Source: Alkalibaculum sporogenes (GTDB taxonomy: Bacteria; Bacillota; Clostridia; Eubacteriales; Alkalibacteraceae). Taken from it: DNA of 64,000 nucleotides. The notes under the pieces are model-generated. The model saw only the letters and a list, made by a program, of their open reading frames with translations. It was not told the origin of the DNA and ran no database searches. Of this stretch, positions 23,418-32,262 are shown piece after piece. Location: contig NZ_WHNX01000003.1 in NCBI RefSeq assembly GCF_009362815.1, positions 62,001-126,000 of the forward strand, in the 5' to 3' direction. The first letter of the stretch is position 1; each line of letters opens with the position of its first letter. Both the position numbers and the translations under genes were made by a program.

Positions 23418-23553
23418 TAAGAGGGAGTAGTTTTAAATACATACGTCAACAATACTGGTTAAATTGATAGTTTAACTTGGCCATGTACCCAATTTATAGG
23501 TAACGAGACTTTTAACATAATCTTTTAATGGTTATGTGGAAAGTCTCTTTTTT
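23418..23553 (+). ncRNA. yybP-ykoY (manganese) riboswitch with terminator
   Basis: The conserved yybP-ykoY elements appear in order: GAGGGAGTAG near 23421, ACGTCAACAA near 23443, a GG..TGGCCATGTACCC arm, then GTAACGAGACTTT near 23500. The last of these is the 5' arm of a terminator (GAGACTTT with AAAGTCTC, then TTTTTT, 23505-23553). Members of this family bind Mn2+ and usually switch expression on by blocking the terminator. The target here is a P-type ATPase, a known class of target. From 23554 to 23693 nothing else is seen. Confidence 0.88.
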
Positions 23554-23693
23554 GTGTTGATATACAAAAATTCATTCATTCATATTAAATTTTTAGACAA
23601 TAATATAGTAGACAGATTAATTTATATTTAGAACATAGCTTTTATAGAATATCTAAAAAAAATGTAATAAAATAATAATAAGAGGTGATTGTT

Positions 23694-26357
23694 GTGTGGT
23701 TTTCAAGATCCCAAGAAGAAATACTTAAAGAACTAGATGTTAACCTCCATACGGGTCTTAATACTGAGGAAGCGGTTAGAAGACTTGAAGAATATGGTGA
23801 GAACAAACTAAAGGGAAAGCCAAAAAAGAGTATTATCTCACTTTTTTTCATTCAGTTAAAAGATATGTTGATTTATGTATTATTAGGTGCTGCCCTTGTC
23901 ACTATTATAATCGGAGAATATGTTGACGCTATAATTATTCTATTTGTTGTAGTTTTAAATGCAGTAATTGGGTTAGTACAAGAGTACAAAGCAGAAAAAG
24001 CTATTGAAGCGCTACAACAAATGACTGCGCCAAAATCTTTAGTAAAACGTAGTGGCGAGATAAAAGAAGTTGATTCACAGGAATTAGTGCCTGGAGATAT
24101 TGTTATTTTAGATGCTGGTAGATATATACCGGCAGATATTAGATTGATTGAAAGTGCAAACCTTCAAATAGAGGAATCAGCACTAACAGGAGAATCAGTA
24201 CCAAGCAATAAGGACGCAAAAGACATTTTCACAGATCCTAAAACTTCATTAGGAGACCAATCAAACATGGCATTTATGTCTACATTAACTACTTATGGCC
24301 GAGGTGAAGGTGTAGTAGTAGCTACTGCTATGGATACTCAAATAGGAAAGATTGCTAAGATTCTAGATGAAGATATTGAAGAAATGACCCCATTGCAAAA
24401 AAGGTTAGAAGAACTAGGTAAGACACTAGGATTTATTGCAATTGGCATATGTGTACTTATATTTATCATTGCATTAATTCAAGGAAGAGACCTATTTGAA
24501 ATGTTTTTAACTTCAATTAGTTTAGCTGTTGCTGCTATACCTGAAGGGCTACCTGCTATAGTTGCAATAGTATTGGCCCTAGGCGTAACTAGGATGTCTA
24601 AAATAAACGCTATAGTTAAAAAATTGCCTGCTGTTGAGACTTTGGGATGTGTCAATGTCATTTGTTCAGATAAAACAGGTACACTTACACAAAACAAGAT
24701 GACAGTAGTTAAACATTATGTAAGTAACCAAGTGAAAGATATACCCGCTGAGAGTACAGGACTTGAGGCCACTAGTGATGAAAAAGAGTTAGTAAAATCT
24801 TTTGTATTATGTTCTGATGCAACTTATGAGAATGGCGAAGGAACAGGAGACCCTACTGAAATAGCATTAGTTGTATTAGGAGATAAATACAATTTATCCA
24901 GAAAAATATTGAACTCACAACACAAAAGAGTGGGAGAAAAACCGTTTGATTCTGATAGAAAGCTTATGTCTACTCTTAATATAGAGGAAAATGGTTATCG
25001 AGTTCATACTAAGGGAGCAGTTGATAATCTATTAAAAATTGCTACTAAAACATTAATAGATGGTAAAGTTATTCCATTAACAGAAGAGTTGAGAAATGAA
25101 TATTTAAAAGTTGTAGAAGAGATGTCTAATCAAGCTCTTAGAGTACTTGGAGTTGGATACAAGGATACGACTACGATTATAGAGTCAGAAGATATGGAAA
25201 GTGATTTAATCCTTATAGGTTTAGTAGGAATGATAGATCCACCAAGACTTGAAGTAAAAGCATCTATAATAGAAGCTAAAGCAGCAGGTATTATGCCCAT
25301 AATGATTACTGGTGATCATAAAAATACTGCAGTAGCTATAGCAAAAGAATTAGGTATAGCTGATTCTATTGAACAAAGCTTGACAGGTAGTGAAATAGAA
25401 GAAATGTCAGATGAAGAATTTACTAATAGAATAAATGAATATAGAGTATTTGCAAGAGTTTCACCTGAACACAAAGTGAAAATTGTAAAGGCTTATAAGT
25501 ATCATGGAAACATTGTATCTATGACAGGAGATGGTGTTAACGATGCGCCATCCCTTAAAAGTGCAGATATTGGAGTTGCTATGGGGATTACTGGGACGGA
25601 TGTTTCTAAGGGTGCTAGTGATATGATTTTAACTGATGATAACTTTTCTACTATTGTTCACGCTATAGAAGAAGGAAGGAATATATACAATAATATAAAG
25701 AAGTCCGTTATATTCTTATTATCTTGTAATTTGGGAGAGGTAATTGCCATATTTGCATCTGTTTTATTTTTCTGGCCAATACCACTGCTACCCACGCAGA
25801 TACTATGGATTAACTTAATTACAGATACTTTTCCTGCTATTGCTCTTGGCCTTGACCCTGGTGATAGAGATGTAATGAAAAAAAAGCCTAGAGATCCTAA
25901 AGAAAGCTTCTTCGCAAAAGGCGCCGGATTTAGAGCCATTTTAGGTGGGACCCTCATAGGTATATTAACCTTAGTAGCGTTTTACTTTGGTTTGAAGGAG
26001 TATGGATATAATCTAGGAGCAAATGATATTCCTGACGGAGTACTTATATACGCTAGAACTATGGCTTTTGTAGTTCTAGCTGCTTCTCAGTTGTTTTATT
26101 CTCTCACTATGAGGCATCCTACAAAATCAATTGTTCAAGTTGGTTTATTCTCTAATTTATATTTAATAGGTGCAATAGTAATAGGATTTATTTTACAGTT
26201 AGGAGTAATATCAATTCCTTTCTTTGCTAGAGCTTTTAGAGTACAGATGTTATCTCTTTATGATTGGGGATTAGTAATTTTATTTGCATTAGTACCTTTA
26301 TTTATAAATGAAATTATTAAAATATTTTTAAGAAGAAAAGATAAACAAGGTGAATAA
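23694..26357 (+). CDS. P-type II cation-transporting ATPase (likely Mn2+/Ca2+ export)
   Basis: SERCA-like ATPase of 887 residues: N-terminal cation-ATPase domain, LTGES actuator motif, PEGLP in M4, phosphorylation motif SDKTGTLT (Asp near 326), the TGD hinge motif and TGDGVNDAPSL before the C-terminal membrane helices. AAGAGGTG is spaced for the GTG at 23694, so the first three codons of the longest frame are dropped. The family normally moves Ca2+, but the manganese riboswitch upstream argues for Mn2+ efflux as at least one role. A paralogue without a riboswitch lies at 56111-58792. Confidence 0.92.
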   Translation: MWFSRSQEEILKELDVNLHTGLNTEEAVRRLEEYGENKLKGKPKKSIISLFFIQLKDMLIYVLLGAALVTIIIGEYVDAIIILFVVVLNAVIGLVQEYKAEKAIEALQQMTAPKSLVKRSGEIKEVDSQELVPGDIVILDAGRYIPADIRLIESANLQIEESALTGESVPSNKDAKDIFTDPKTSLGDQSNMAFMSTLTTYGRGEGVVVATAMDTQIGKIAKILDEDIEEMTPLQKRLEELGKTLGFIAIGICVLIFIIALIQGRDLFEMFLTSISLAVAAIPEGLPAIVAIVLALGVTRMSKINAIVKKLPAVETLGCVNVICSDKTGTLTQNKMTVVKHYVSNQVKDIPAESTGLEATSDEKELVKSFVLCSDATYENGEGTGDPTEIALVVLGDKYNLSRKILNSQHKRVGEKPFDSDRKLMSTLNIEENGYRVHTKGAVDNLLKIATKTLIDGKVIPLTEELRNEYLKVVEEMSNQALRVLGVGYKDTTTIIESEDMESDLILIGLVGMIDPPRLEVKASIIEAKAAGIMPIMITGDHKNTAVAIAKELGIADSIEQSLTGSEIEEMSDEEFTNRINEYRVFARVSPEHKVKIVKAYKYHGNIVSMTGDGVNDAPSLKSADIGVAMGITGTDVSKGASDMILTDDNFSTIVHAIEEGRNIYNNIKKSVIFLLSCNLGEVIAIFASVLFFWPIPLLPTQILWINLITDTFPAIALGLDPGDRDVMKKKPRDPKESFFAKGAGFRAILGGTLIGILTLVAFYFGLKEYGYNLGANDIPDGVLIYARTMAFVVLAASQLFYSLTMRHPTKSIVQVGLFSNLYLIGAIVIGFILQLGVISIPFFARAFRVQMLSLYDWGLVILFALVPLFINEIIKIFLRRKDKQGE

Positions 26358-26443
26358 ATTTTAAAAGGATATAATTTAGGATTTGCTAATATAAGAAGAT
26401 TGATTTGAAGTTTAAAATGATAAGATTATAATTATCCAATTAG

Positions 26444-26480
26444 AAAAAGTATCCTAGAATTAAAACCTAGGATACTTTTT
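26444..26480. terminator. bidirectional terminator between ATPase and Mn catalase-like gene
   Basis: AAAAAGTATCCTAG pairs with CTAGGATACTTTTT; A and T runs on both flanks serve both convergent genes. Confidence 0.9.
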
Positions 26481-26481
26481 C

Positions 26482-27174
26482 TTAATTCATTGGTCTATCA
26501 TTTTGTGGGTTAGGATTATTAAAACTTGTAGGTTTTGGATTATTTAAATCAAAATATTTACCTGGAGTTGATAAGTTAAAGTAAAGTTTAGAATCTTCTG
26601 TTACTCCCCAATCTTTTTGAGAACCAGTATCTTGTATGCGATTAAAAGCTTCTCTAAATAATGAGTTATGTGCTTCTTCTCGATTGAGTAAAAAGTCAAT
26701 AGTATCTCGTACACCTTTATCATTTATTTGTCGATGAAGATACTCGTACACTACTTTTGCTCGTTGCTCTGCAGCGATATTGGATAATATATCCGCTGCT
26801 AAATCACCTGTACAGTTTACATAAGCAGCAGTCCATAATTGACCAGATGCATTGGTTAGCATAGGCGATAGGCCACTTAGTACGTGAGCTTGTACATTTC
26901 CTACTGTAGCTCTATTTGCATCTGGAGTATGTCCATTTAACATATTTACTGTAGTAGCAACCATCTCCATGTGAGCTAACTCTTCAGCTGCGATGTCTAG
27001 GAATAGATCCTTAATTTCATGATCGTTTATTCTAAAACTTTGAGAAAGATATTGTAAGGCTGCTTTTAGTTCACCTTGGGGACCACCAAGTTGTTCTTGA
27101 AGCATAGCTGCATAATTTGGGTTAGGTGCATCAATTTTAACTTCTTGTAACAGATGTTTTTCATGTTTAAACAA
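26482..27174 (-). CDS. manganese catalase family protein (CotJC-like)
   Basis: Di-manganese ferritin-like protein that should disproportionate hydrogen peroxide; related to spore-coat CotJC. Candidate ligands E35, E65 and H68 (EELAHME) and a second pair in AEQRAK and NREEAH fit the family pattern. Its 230 residues, with an Asn/Pro-rich tail (KPTSFNNPNPQNDRP), resemble true Mn catalases more than the shorter CotJC. It faces the manganese-regulated ATPase across a shared terminator, suggesting a manganese neighbourhood. Coat localisation cannot be judged here because no cotJA or cotJB is adjacent. Confidence 0.85.
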   Translation of the reverse strand: MFKHEKHLLQEVKIDAPNPNYAAMLQEQLGGPQGELKAALQYLSQSFRINDHEIKDLFLDIAAEELAHMEMVATTVNMLNGHTPDANRATVGNVQAHVLSGLSPMLTNASGQLWTAAYVNCTGDLAADILSNIAAEQRAKVVYEYLHRQINDKGVRDTIDFLLNREEAHNSLFREAFNRIQDTGSQKDWGVTEDSKLYFNLSTPGKYFDLNNPKPTSFNNPNPQNDRPMN

Positions 27175-27254
27175 TAGAATTCACTCCCTTTCAAGGTTTA
27201 TATTTATTTTCTCTTTAATAATAGATTTTATGTAAATAAAAAGATAATAAATTA

Positions 27255-27283
27255 TTGACAAATACATTGTCTTTATGTAGTAT
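27255..27283 (+). promoter_or_regulatory. sigma-A promoter of the c-di-GMP-controlled matrix operon
   Basis: TTGACA (27255-27260) and TAGTAT (27278-27283) are 17 bases apart. The predicted start is near 27290, about 75 bases before the first riboswitch, giving a leader of roughly 790 bases before the first gene. Confidence 0.75.
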
Positions 27284-27364
27284 ATAAATTATAAAAAACA
27301 ATTATTTACAGTGTTGTTTAAGAAGTGAAATTTGTGGTAACTATATATTACAATTCAGATCAAA

Positions 27365-27450
27365 AAGAAAAGGCAAACCTGATGAAAGTTGGGGACGCAA
27401 AGCTAAGAGTCTAAGGTATATAAAAATTATACTATGATAGTCGAGCCACC
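27365..27450 (+). ncRNA. cyclic di-GMP-I (GEMM) riboswitch, copy 1
   Basis: It shows the GEMM signature: AAAAGGCAAACC, a GAAA tetraloop, then GGGACGCAAAGCTAAGAGTC, and a closing CTATGATAGTCGAGCC. The last bases are also the start of a terminator stem at 27445-27476. Confidence 0.93.
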
Positions 27451-27476
27451 TAATTTAGTATTAGGTGGCTTTTTTT
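27445..27476 (+). terminator. expression-platform terminator of riboswitch 1
   Basis: A perfect 9-bp stem (GCCACCTAA with TTAGGTGGC) is followed by seven T residues. Its 5' arm overlaps the 3' end of the aptamer. Confidence 0.9.
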
Positions 27477-27525
27477 ATACAAGTACATAAAATATAGGAC
27501 AAAATCCTATCATAGTTTTTAAAAA

Positions 27526-27628
27526 GATAAAGGCAAACTTATCGAAAGGTAAGGACGCAAAGCAAGAGTCTAAAGTCTATATAATTGCTGTTAAAAGTAA
27601 TTGTATTTACAATGATAGTCAAGCCACC
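27526..27628 (+). ncRNA. cyclic di-GMP-I (GEMM) riboswitch, copy 2
   Basis: Second tandem aptamer: ATAAAGGCAAACTT, GAAA tetraloop, AGGACGCAAAGC, and ACAATGATAGTCAAGCCACC at the 3' end. An ATAGGA/TCCTAT hairpin near 27493-27509 separates it from copy 1. Confidence 0.93.
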
Positions 27629-27652
27629 AGAGTTATTCAGGTGGCTTTTTTA
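27623..27652 (+). terminator. expression-platform terminator of riboswitch 2
   Basis: GCCACC pairs with GGTGGC, followed by a seven-T run; the 5' arm again overlaps the aptamer. Confidence 0.88.
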
Positions 27653-27656
27653 ATTA

Positions 27657-27750
27657 TCGCGAAGACAATGAGCCAAGCGTCTGCTTGCAGACATTTGGCG
27701 ACTGTCCGCGTAACCGCGAGAAATTCGCGAAGCGTGTTTCTTGTGGTTTG
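27657..27750 (+). repeat. structured intergenic repeat, copy A (inside the riboswitch leader)
   Basis: Core pattern: CGCGAA (27658), GCCAA (27672-27676), a hairpin TCTG-CTTG-CAGA (27680-27691), TTGGC (27695-27699), then CCGCG. The outer arms can pair, giving a branched fold. Most of its length aligns by eye with the reverse complement of 38634-38727, including the shared tail GTGTTTCTTGTGGTTTG. It splits riboswitch 2 from riboswitch 3. Confidence 0.75.
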
Positions 27751-27754
27751 AAGA

Positions 27755-27785
27755 AGCAAAGTTTAGCTAAAGTCTAAACTTTGCT
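27755..27785 (+). other. stable hairpin in the leader
   Basis: A perfect 12-bp stem (AGCAAAGTTTAG with CTAAACTTTGCT) with a 7-base loop and no T run; lies between repeat A and riboswitch 3. Confidence 0.6.
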
Positions 27786-27833
27786 ATTATCCAATAAATT
27801 ATTAAACATATGAAAAATCATATCAACATTTTG

Positions 27834-27936
27834 ATAAAGGCAAACTTACTGAAAGGTAAGGACGCAAAGCTAAGAGTCTAATGTTTATATAACTACTATT
27901 TGCAGTAGATGTATTTACTATGACAGTCAAGCCGCC
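27834..27936 (+). ncRNA. cyclic di-GMP-I (GEMM) riboswitch, copy 3
   Basis: Third tandem aptamer: GATAAAGGCAAACTTACT, GAAA, then AAGGACGCAAAGCTAAGAGTC and CTATGACAGTCAAGCC. Close in sequence to copy 2 and nearest to the coding region. Confidence 0.93.
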
Positions 27937-27960
27937 AGATTTAATTCAGGTGGCTTTTAT
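27931..27960 (+). terminator. expression-platform terminator of riboswitch 3 (weakened)
   Basis: GCCGCC pairs with GGTGGC through one G-T, and the T run is broken (TTTTATTAT). It is clearly weaker than the first two. Confidence 0.65.
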
Positions 27961-28080
27961 TATGTGATAGAAAGTTATTGCACAAGCTCAGGCTTGCTAT
28001 CAAGCTAACAGGATTTTATAAATAAGAGGAGGAATTTTAAAGAAAATTAGATATTTTTAATGATAGGAGGAGAAATGAGA

Positions 28081-31074
28081 ATGAAAAAGTTAAGAGGATT
28101 GCGTGTTTTATCTCTTGTATTTGCATGTGTTATGATATTTTCACTGTTGAATCAAAATACATTTGCAAGTACAAAGTCTAGTGCACCTAATGAAGAAGTA
28201 TTACAAATCCAAAGTCTAGAGTTAGAAGAGCTAGATGATCTGAATGAAACTGAAAAACTAGCTGAAGATGATGAAAAAGATGAAAATAAAGAAGTTAACG
28301 AGACTGAGGATTTAGATAAGAGAGATTTAGAAAAATCAGAATCTAAGGAAGACAAGGATAAAGATGATAAAAAAGGTCAAGAAGAAAAAAATGATAAAAA
28401 ATCTGAAGATAATTTAAAACTCTTAGAGGAAGATGACGACCCAATTGTAGTAGAAGAATCACTAGACTACTATCCTGCAAGTTCATCATTAAATGTAGGA
28501 CCAGTTATTGAATCCCTTCAAGTAGGAGCTATGTTATTAAGATCGTCAGGAATGATGAATGTAAAAAGTATGGCGCCTTATGTAGATCCACAAGAGCATG
28601 GATTGACACTGACAAAAACAGCTACTCCAACCGATGGTAACAAATTTAGACTAGATCTAACTGCAACTACAGAATCAGATATAGTGACGACTATTAAACC
28701 TAGTGACATAATAATGGTTTTAGATAGATCAGGAAGTATGAGTGATCTGTTAAGCTATACCCCTATAACTTCTGCACCTTCAACAAATTCAAATTATTAC
28801 GTGAAGGTAGATGGCAGTTTTATACAAGTATCATATAGCTCTAATAGATGGAGTTACAAACCTGGAATTTTGTACAGAACAAGATATGTTACGTGGGATA
28901 TTAATGGTGATGACAATAGTGCTGGTAACACTTCTTCATCAAACCCTCGACCAAAACCATTTTATAGACGTGTTACAAGATTACAAGGTTTAAAAGATGC
29001 TGCAAATGCCTTTGTAAATAAAGTTTACGCAGAATCTCCAGATAGTAGGATAGCAATAGTTTCATATAGCGGAAACGTAACAAATAATACTGGTGGCTTA
29101 GTAAATGTTAAGAGTAATAACACAGTAAATAATACTATAACCAATGCTATAAATGGGTTAAATGCCGATGGGGCAACTCATTCTAATAAAGGTATGGGAA
29201 TGGCAAAAGATATATTCCAAGCAGATAATAGTTCAGATAGAAATAGAGTAGTGATAAAGTTTACTGATGGAGAACCAGGGAATTATGGCTTTGATAATAA
29301 TGATGGTTCTAGGTATGCAGCTGCCACTATAAACCAGGCAGCAGTTTTAAAAGGAGCTAGAGGTACAACATTAAGTAGCGATGTATCCTTCAATAATCAG
29401 AGAGCAGGTAATGGCAATATAGATGGACCAAAGGTAGTTAGCAATGAAGTAGGTTGTGGTGCCACCGTATATAGTGTAGGTGTATTCGATAGTAATGTCA
29501 ATACATTAGTACATAGATACATGGCGTGGATGTCTAGTGATAATAAAACTAATGCAACAAATTCTAATGGACATGATTATTATTTTACTGCAGATTCTAC
29601 TGAAAGCTTAGATTCAATTTTCCAAGCAATTGCAGAAGAAACTGGAGAAACAGTAGAAGATGTAGTAATAAAGGATTATATAAATCCAGCATTTGACATA
29701 GTCGATGCTAATGGCAATATATTAGAAATTGGCGATACGATTACTGTAAGTGGTGAAACAGGTACAATCATGATAGATGACAAAGGAATATATGTTAGAT
29801 GGACCAAAGCAAGAATTAGACCAGGAACTATTGCTGAGGGAAAAGGTTTTAAAGGGTCGCTATTTATTAAACCTAAATCTGATTTTATAGGTGGTAATAA
29901 TATTCCAACAAATACATTAAATATTTCTGCTATTTATACAGAAGGAAATAACATAGGAAGTTTTCCGAATCCACTAGTAAATGTACCCTTTAATATAAGC
30001 GTAAAGAATATTCAAGATTATATACTATTAGGCGAAAGCGTACCGAAAAGTGTTGAAGTCGTACAGGAAGAAATTGTAAATCAAAATCTTCATTATAACT
30101 ATCCAAATGGAATGCTAGAGTATAGTTGGAGTCCAAACTTAACAAGCGATACAAAACCAACAACGACGACGGATTTTAACTTAAATATTACAGCAGAGCC
30201 TATAAATTATATATCCTTTAATGATCAAAGTATATGGGAGCCGATTTCGGGTGGGTATAAAAATAAAAATACTGGAGAAATTTATAATCTAGCAGTTGGT
30301 ACAGTAGCAGTAGGCAAAGCTGATACAGGTACTTATACTATTAGACCTGTAAAACCTGAATTTGCAGGTAGTACCTACAATATATTTCTTGGAGAAACCT
30401 CTGGAGATGGAGGGGCAAGTACATTATCTAATGCAATTACTCTTTCAATACCAAATAAAGATATAGCAGGAGTGGATATACCTACAAATATAAAAAACAA
30501 TCTACAAAATAGATTGTCAGGCTACAAAAATAGATTAACTTTTAAAGTGGATGCTATAAATCCTGCTACTGCTCCAAGTTATATTGCACCATTAAGTGGT
30601 TATAAGCCGGTGGAAGATACTATATTAAAAGTAAAAGCAAAGTATGATTCTACGGATGTGCAAAATAATATTCCCGTCACAATAAACGTAAAACAAGGGT
30701 CTTTAACCATTACTAAAGCGATTAACGGGACAGTTAATCCAAATCAGACATTCGTATTTGAAATAAAACAGTATGACGATACAGACAAGACTACACTGAT
30801 AAAGACATTCTATGAAACCATAAGAGTTAGCAGTGAACAAAATAATAGAACAATAATCAAATTACCTAAAGGTTATTATGAAGTCAGTGAAAAAGACGAT
30901 TGGTCTTGGAAGTACAATGTGGTTGGAAATAAAATGAAGTTTGATACTTTGGGCTTGAATGCCAATGGCAGTAGAAATATTAACAAAATCAATGGAGAAA
31001 CAACATTATCTAATCAATCTAAGGTAATTAAATTCCTTAGTAGTGATGATTGGGTAGTAAATGAGTTTAAATAG
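28081..31074 (+). CDS. large secreted von Willebrand factor A surface protein
   Basis: A 997-residue exported protein. It has a signal peptide (about residues 1-30), a very acidic Glu/Asp/Lys linker (about 45-125), and a vWA domain with the metal-binding MIDAS motif D215-R-S217-G-S219. Beta-rich repeats follow, ending in a Cna-B-like domain from about residue 875 (GSLTITKAING). There is no LPXTG or membrane anchor at the C-terminus, so it may attach non-covalently or through fibre assembly. AGGAGGAG is correctly spaced for the ATG at 28081. It is the first gene of the c-di-GMP-controlled operon and probably an adhesin or pilus-tip-like subunit. Confidence 0.88.
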   Translation: MKKLRGLRVLSLVFACVMIFSLLNQNTFASTKSSAPNEEVLQIQSLELEELDDLNETEKLAEDDEKDENKEVNETEDLDKRDLEKSESKEDKDKDDKKGQEEKNDKKSEDNLKLLEEDDDPIVVEESLDYYPASSSLNVGPVIESLQVGAMLLRSSGMMNVKSMAPYVDPQEHGLTLTKTATPTDGNKFRLDLTATTESDIVTTIKPSDIIMVLDRSGSMSDLLSYTPITSAPSTNSNYYVKVDGSFIQVSYSSNRWSYKPGILYRTRYVTWDINGDDNSAGNTSSSNPRPKPFYRRVTRLQGLKDAANAFVNKVYAESPDSRIAIVSYSGNVTNNTGGLVNVKSNNTVNNTITNAINGLNADGATHSNKGMGMAKDIFQADNSSDRNRVVIKFTDGEPGNYGFDNNDGSRYAAATINQAAVLKGARGTTLSSDVSFNNQRAGNGNIDGPKVVSNEVGCGATVYSVGVFDSNVNTLVHRYMAWMSSDNKTNATNSNGHDYYFTADSTESLDSIFQAIAEETGETVEDVVIKDYINPAFDIVDANGNILEIGDTITVSGETGTIMIDDKGIYVRWTKARIRPGTIAEGKGFKGSLFIKPKSDFIGGNNIPTNTLNISAIYTEGNNIGSFPNPLVNVPFNISVKNIQDYILLGESVPKSVEVVQEEIVNQNLHYNYPNGMLEYSWSPNLTSDTKPTTTTDFNLNITAEPINYISFNDQSIWEPISGGYKNKNTGEIYNLAVGTVAVGKADTGTYTIRPVKPEFAGSTYNIFLGETSGDGGASTLSNAITLSIPNKDIAGVDIPTNIKNNLQNRLSGYKNRLTFKVDAINPATAPSYIAPLSGYKPVEDTILKVKAKYDSTDVQNNIPVTINVKQGSLTITKAINGTVNPNQTFVFEIKQYDDTDKTTLIKTFYETIRVSSEQNNRTIIKLPKGYYEVSEKDDWSWKYNVVGNKMKFDTLGLNANGSRNINKINGETTLSNQSKVIKFLSSDDWVVNEFK

Positions 31075-31092
31075 AAAGGGGGTAAAGGGATA

Positions 31093-31704
31093 ATGAATAA
31101 GAAAAAAATGTTTTTAGTGGTTTGCTCTGTTTTTGTGGTGACACTTGCCTTTGCAGGTACTACCTTAGCCCTGCTCTCTACTCAGACTCAAGCAAAAGCA
31201 AATGGATTCGTTCCAGGGGTTTTAACTTCACAGATATTTGAAAATGGTAGTTTAGCACCTGATGGACATAGCAGTCTAATACCTACAGAAAATACAACAC
31301 TAAAGGAAGTACAGGTGCAAAATACGCCTGGTGCACACGAGGTTGATGCGTATATTAGAGTAATGCTTGTACCTACTTTTCGGTCAGACGAGGGTACCTT
31401 AGCTGGGAACATATCACTGAATCCTAATAATGACAGTATTATAATAGAAGCGCCTAGTGGTGAGACAGTAACACTTAATCTCACTTCGGGATGGAATAAT
31501 AATTGGATATCTCAAAATGGCTACTTCTACTATAAAAGTATTGTATCACCAGGAGATTTAACTGACGTTCTACTTGAAAGTGTCCATGTTACCAATACTG
31601 AGCTATGGCAAACATTTAATCTAGAAGTTTTATCTGATGCAATTCAGGCGGAAAACGGTGCAGCATTAGATGCGTGGGGAACTATTGCAGAGCAATTACA
31701 GTAG
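31093..31704 (+). CDS. TasA/camelysin-like matrix protein 1 (SipW-dependent)
   Basis: A 203-residue exported protein with the SipW-type signal peptide: Lys-rich start, hydrophobic run, then AGTTLALLSTQTQAKANGF, which resembles the conserved GTxAYLTD-type cleavage region. The mature part is beta-rich and has no cysteine. It starts 18 bases after the vWA gene and precedes a SipW-type peptidase by 24 bases. In Bacillus, proteins of this kind (TasA) form extracellular fibres; the same role is inferred here. It is the most diverged of the four paralogues. Confidence 0.8.
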   Translation: MNKKKMFLVVCSVFVVTLAFAGTTLALLSTQTQAKANGFVPGVLTSQIFENGSLAPDGHSSLIPTENTTLKEVQVQNTPGAHEVDAYIRVMLVPTFRSDEGTLAGNISLNPNNDSIIIEAPSGETVTLNLTSGWNNNWISQNGYFYYKSIVSPGDLTDVLLESVHVTNTELWQTFNLEVLSDAIQAENGAALDAWGTIAEQLQ

Positions 31705-31728
31705 GCATAATTTGGAGGAAAATACATA

Positions 31729-32217
31729 ATGAAAAGATTTTGCTCAATGGTTTCATCAATTATACTAACGCTTATGATTTTAGTATCTTTATCACTTGGA
31801 CTACCTCATCTAATAGGAGTTAAAACTTTTGTAGTGCTAAGTGGTAGCATGGAGCCCTCAGTACATACAGGTAGTCTTGCTTATATAAAAGCTTCGACAC
31901 CTGATGAAATTACAAAAGGCGATATTATTACATATACTATGACTGGTGATAACGGGTATTTAGTAACACACCGAGTAGTTTCAGTAAACGAAGTAGAAAA
32001 TGTATTTATAACAAAAGGTGATGCTAATGAGACTAATGATGGACCAGTAGAGTTTGAAAGATTAGTAGGAAAATTATTGTTTAGTATACCTTACTTAGGA
32101 TTTTTAACAGCTTTTATTAAAACCAAACAAGGTATCGTGTTGATGATAGGTATATTAATAGTAATGATTATACTTACATTTCTTCCACAGATTATGAAGA
32201 AGGAAGAATCGACTTAA
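31729..32217 (+). CDS. sipW: SipW-type signal peptidase I, copy 1
   Basis: ER-type signal peptidase of 162 residues. It has an N-terminal membrane helix (about 8-28), the catalytic serine S40 in LSGSMEPSV, and a histidine (H81 in LVTHRV) where most bacterial enzymes have lysine. KGDANETND follows, and there is a second helix near the C-terminus (about 136-155). These features mark the SipW subclass that processes TasA-like proteins. It sits between the first and second TasA-like genes. Confidence 0.9.
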   Translation: MKRFCSMVSSIILTLMILVSLSLGLPHLIGVKTFVVLSGSMEPSVHTGSLAYIKASTPDEITKGDIITYTMTGDNGYLVTHRVVSVNEVENVFITKGDANETNDGPVEFERLVGKLLFSIPYLGFLTAFIKTKQGIVLMIGILIVMIILTFLPQIMKKEEST

Positions 32218-32262
32218 AATGTTATACTTCTATGTCAAGAAAAATTTTTAAGGGGATGGATT

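Noticed and set aside
27657-27750. Fourth degenerate riboswitch between copies 2 and 3
   Set aside because: Lacks GGCAAAC and GACGCAAAGC; it aligns with the intergenic repeat at 38.6 kb instead.
28020-28080. Short leader ORF behind AGGAGGAATTTTAAAG near 28026
   Set aside because: A good ribosome-site-like sequence exists, but no ATG, GTG or TTG follows at usable distance.
27175-28080. tRNA or ribosomal RNA in the long non-coding leader
   Set aside because: The folded elements match GEMM riboswitches, terminators and repeat A; no cloverleaf or CCA end is seen.
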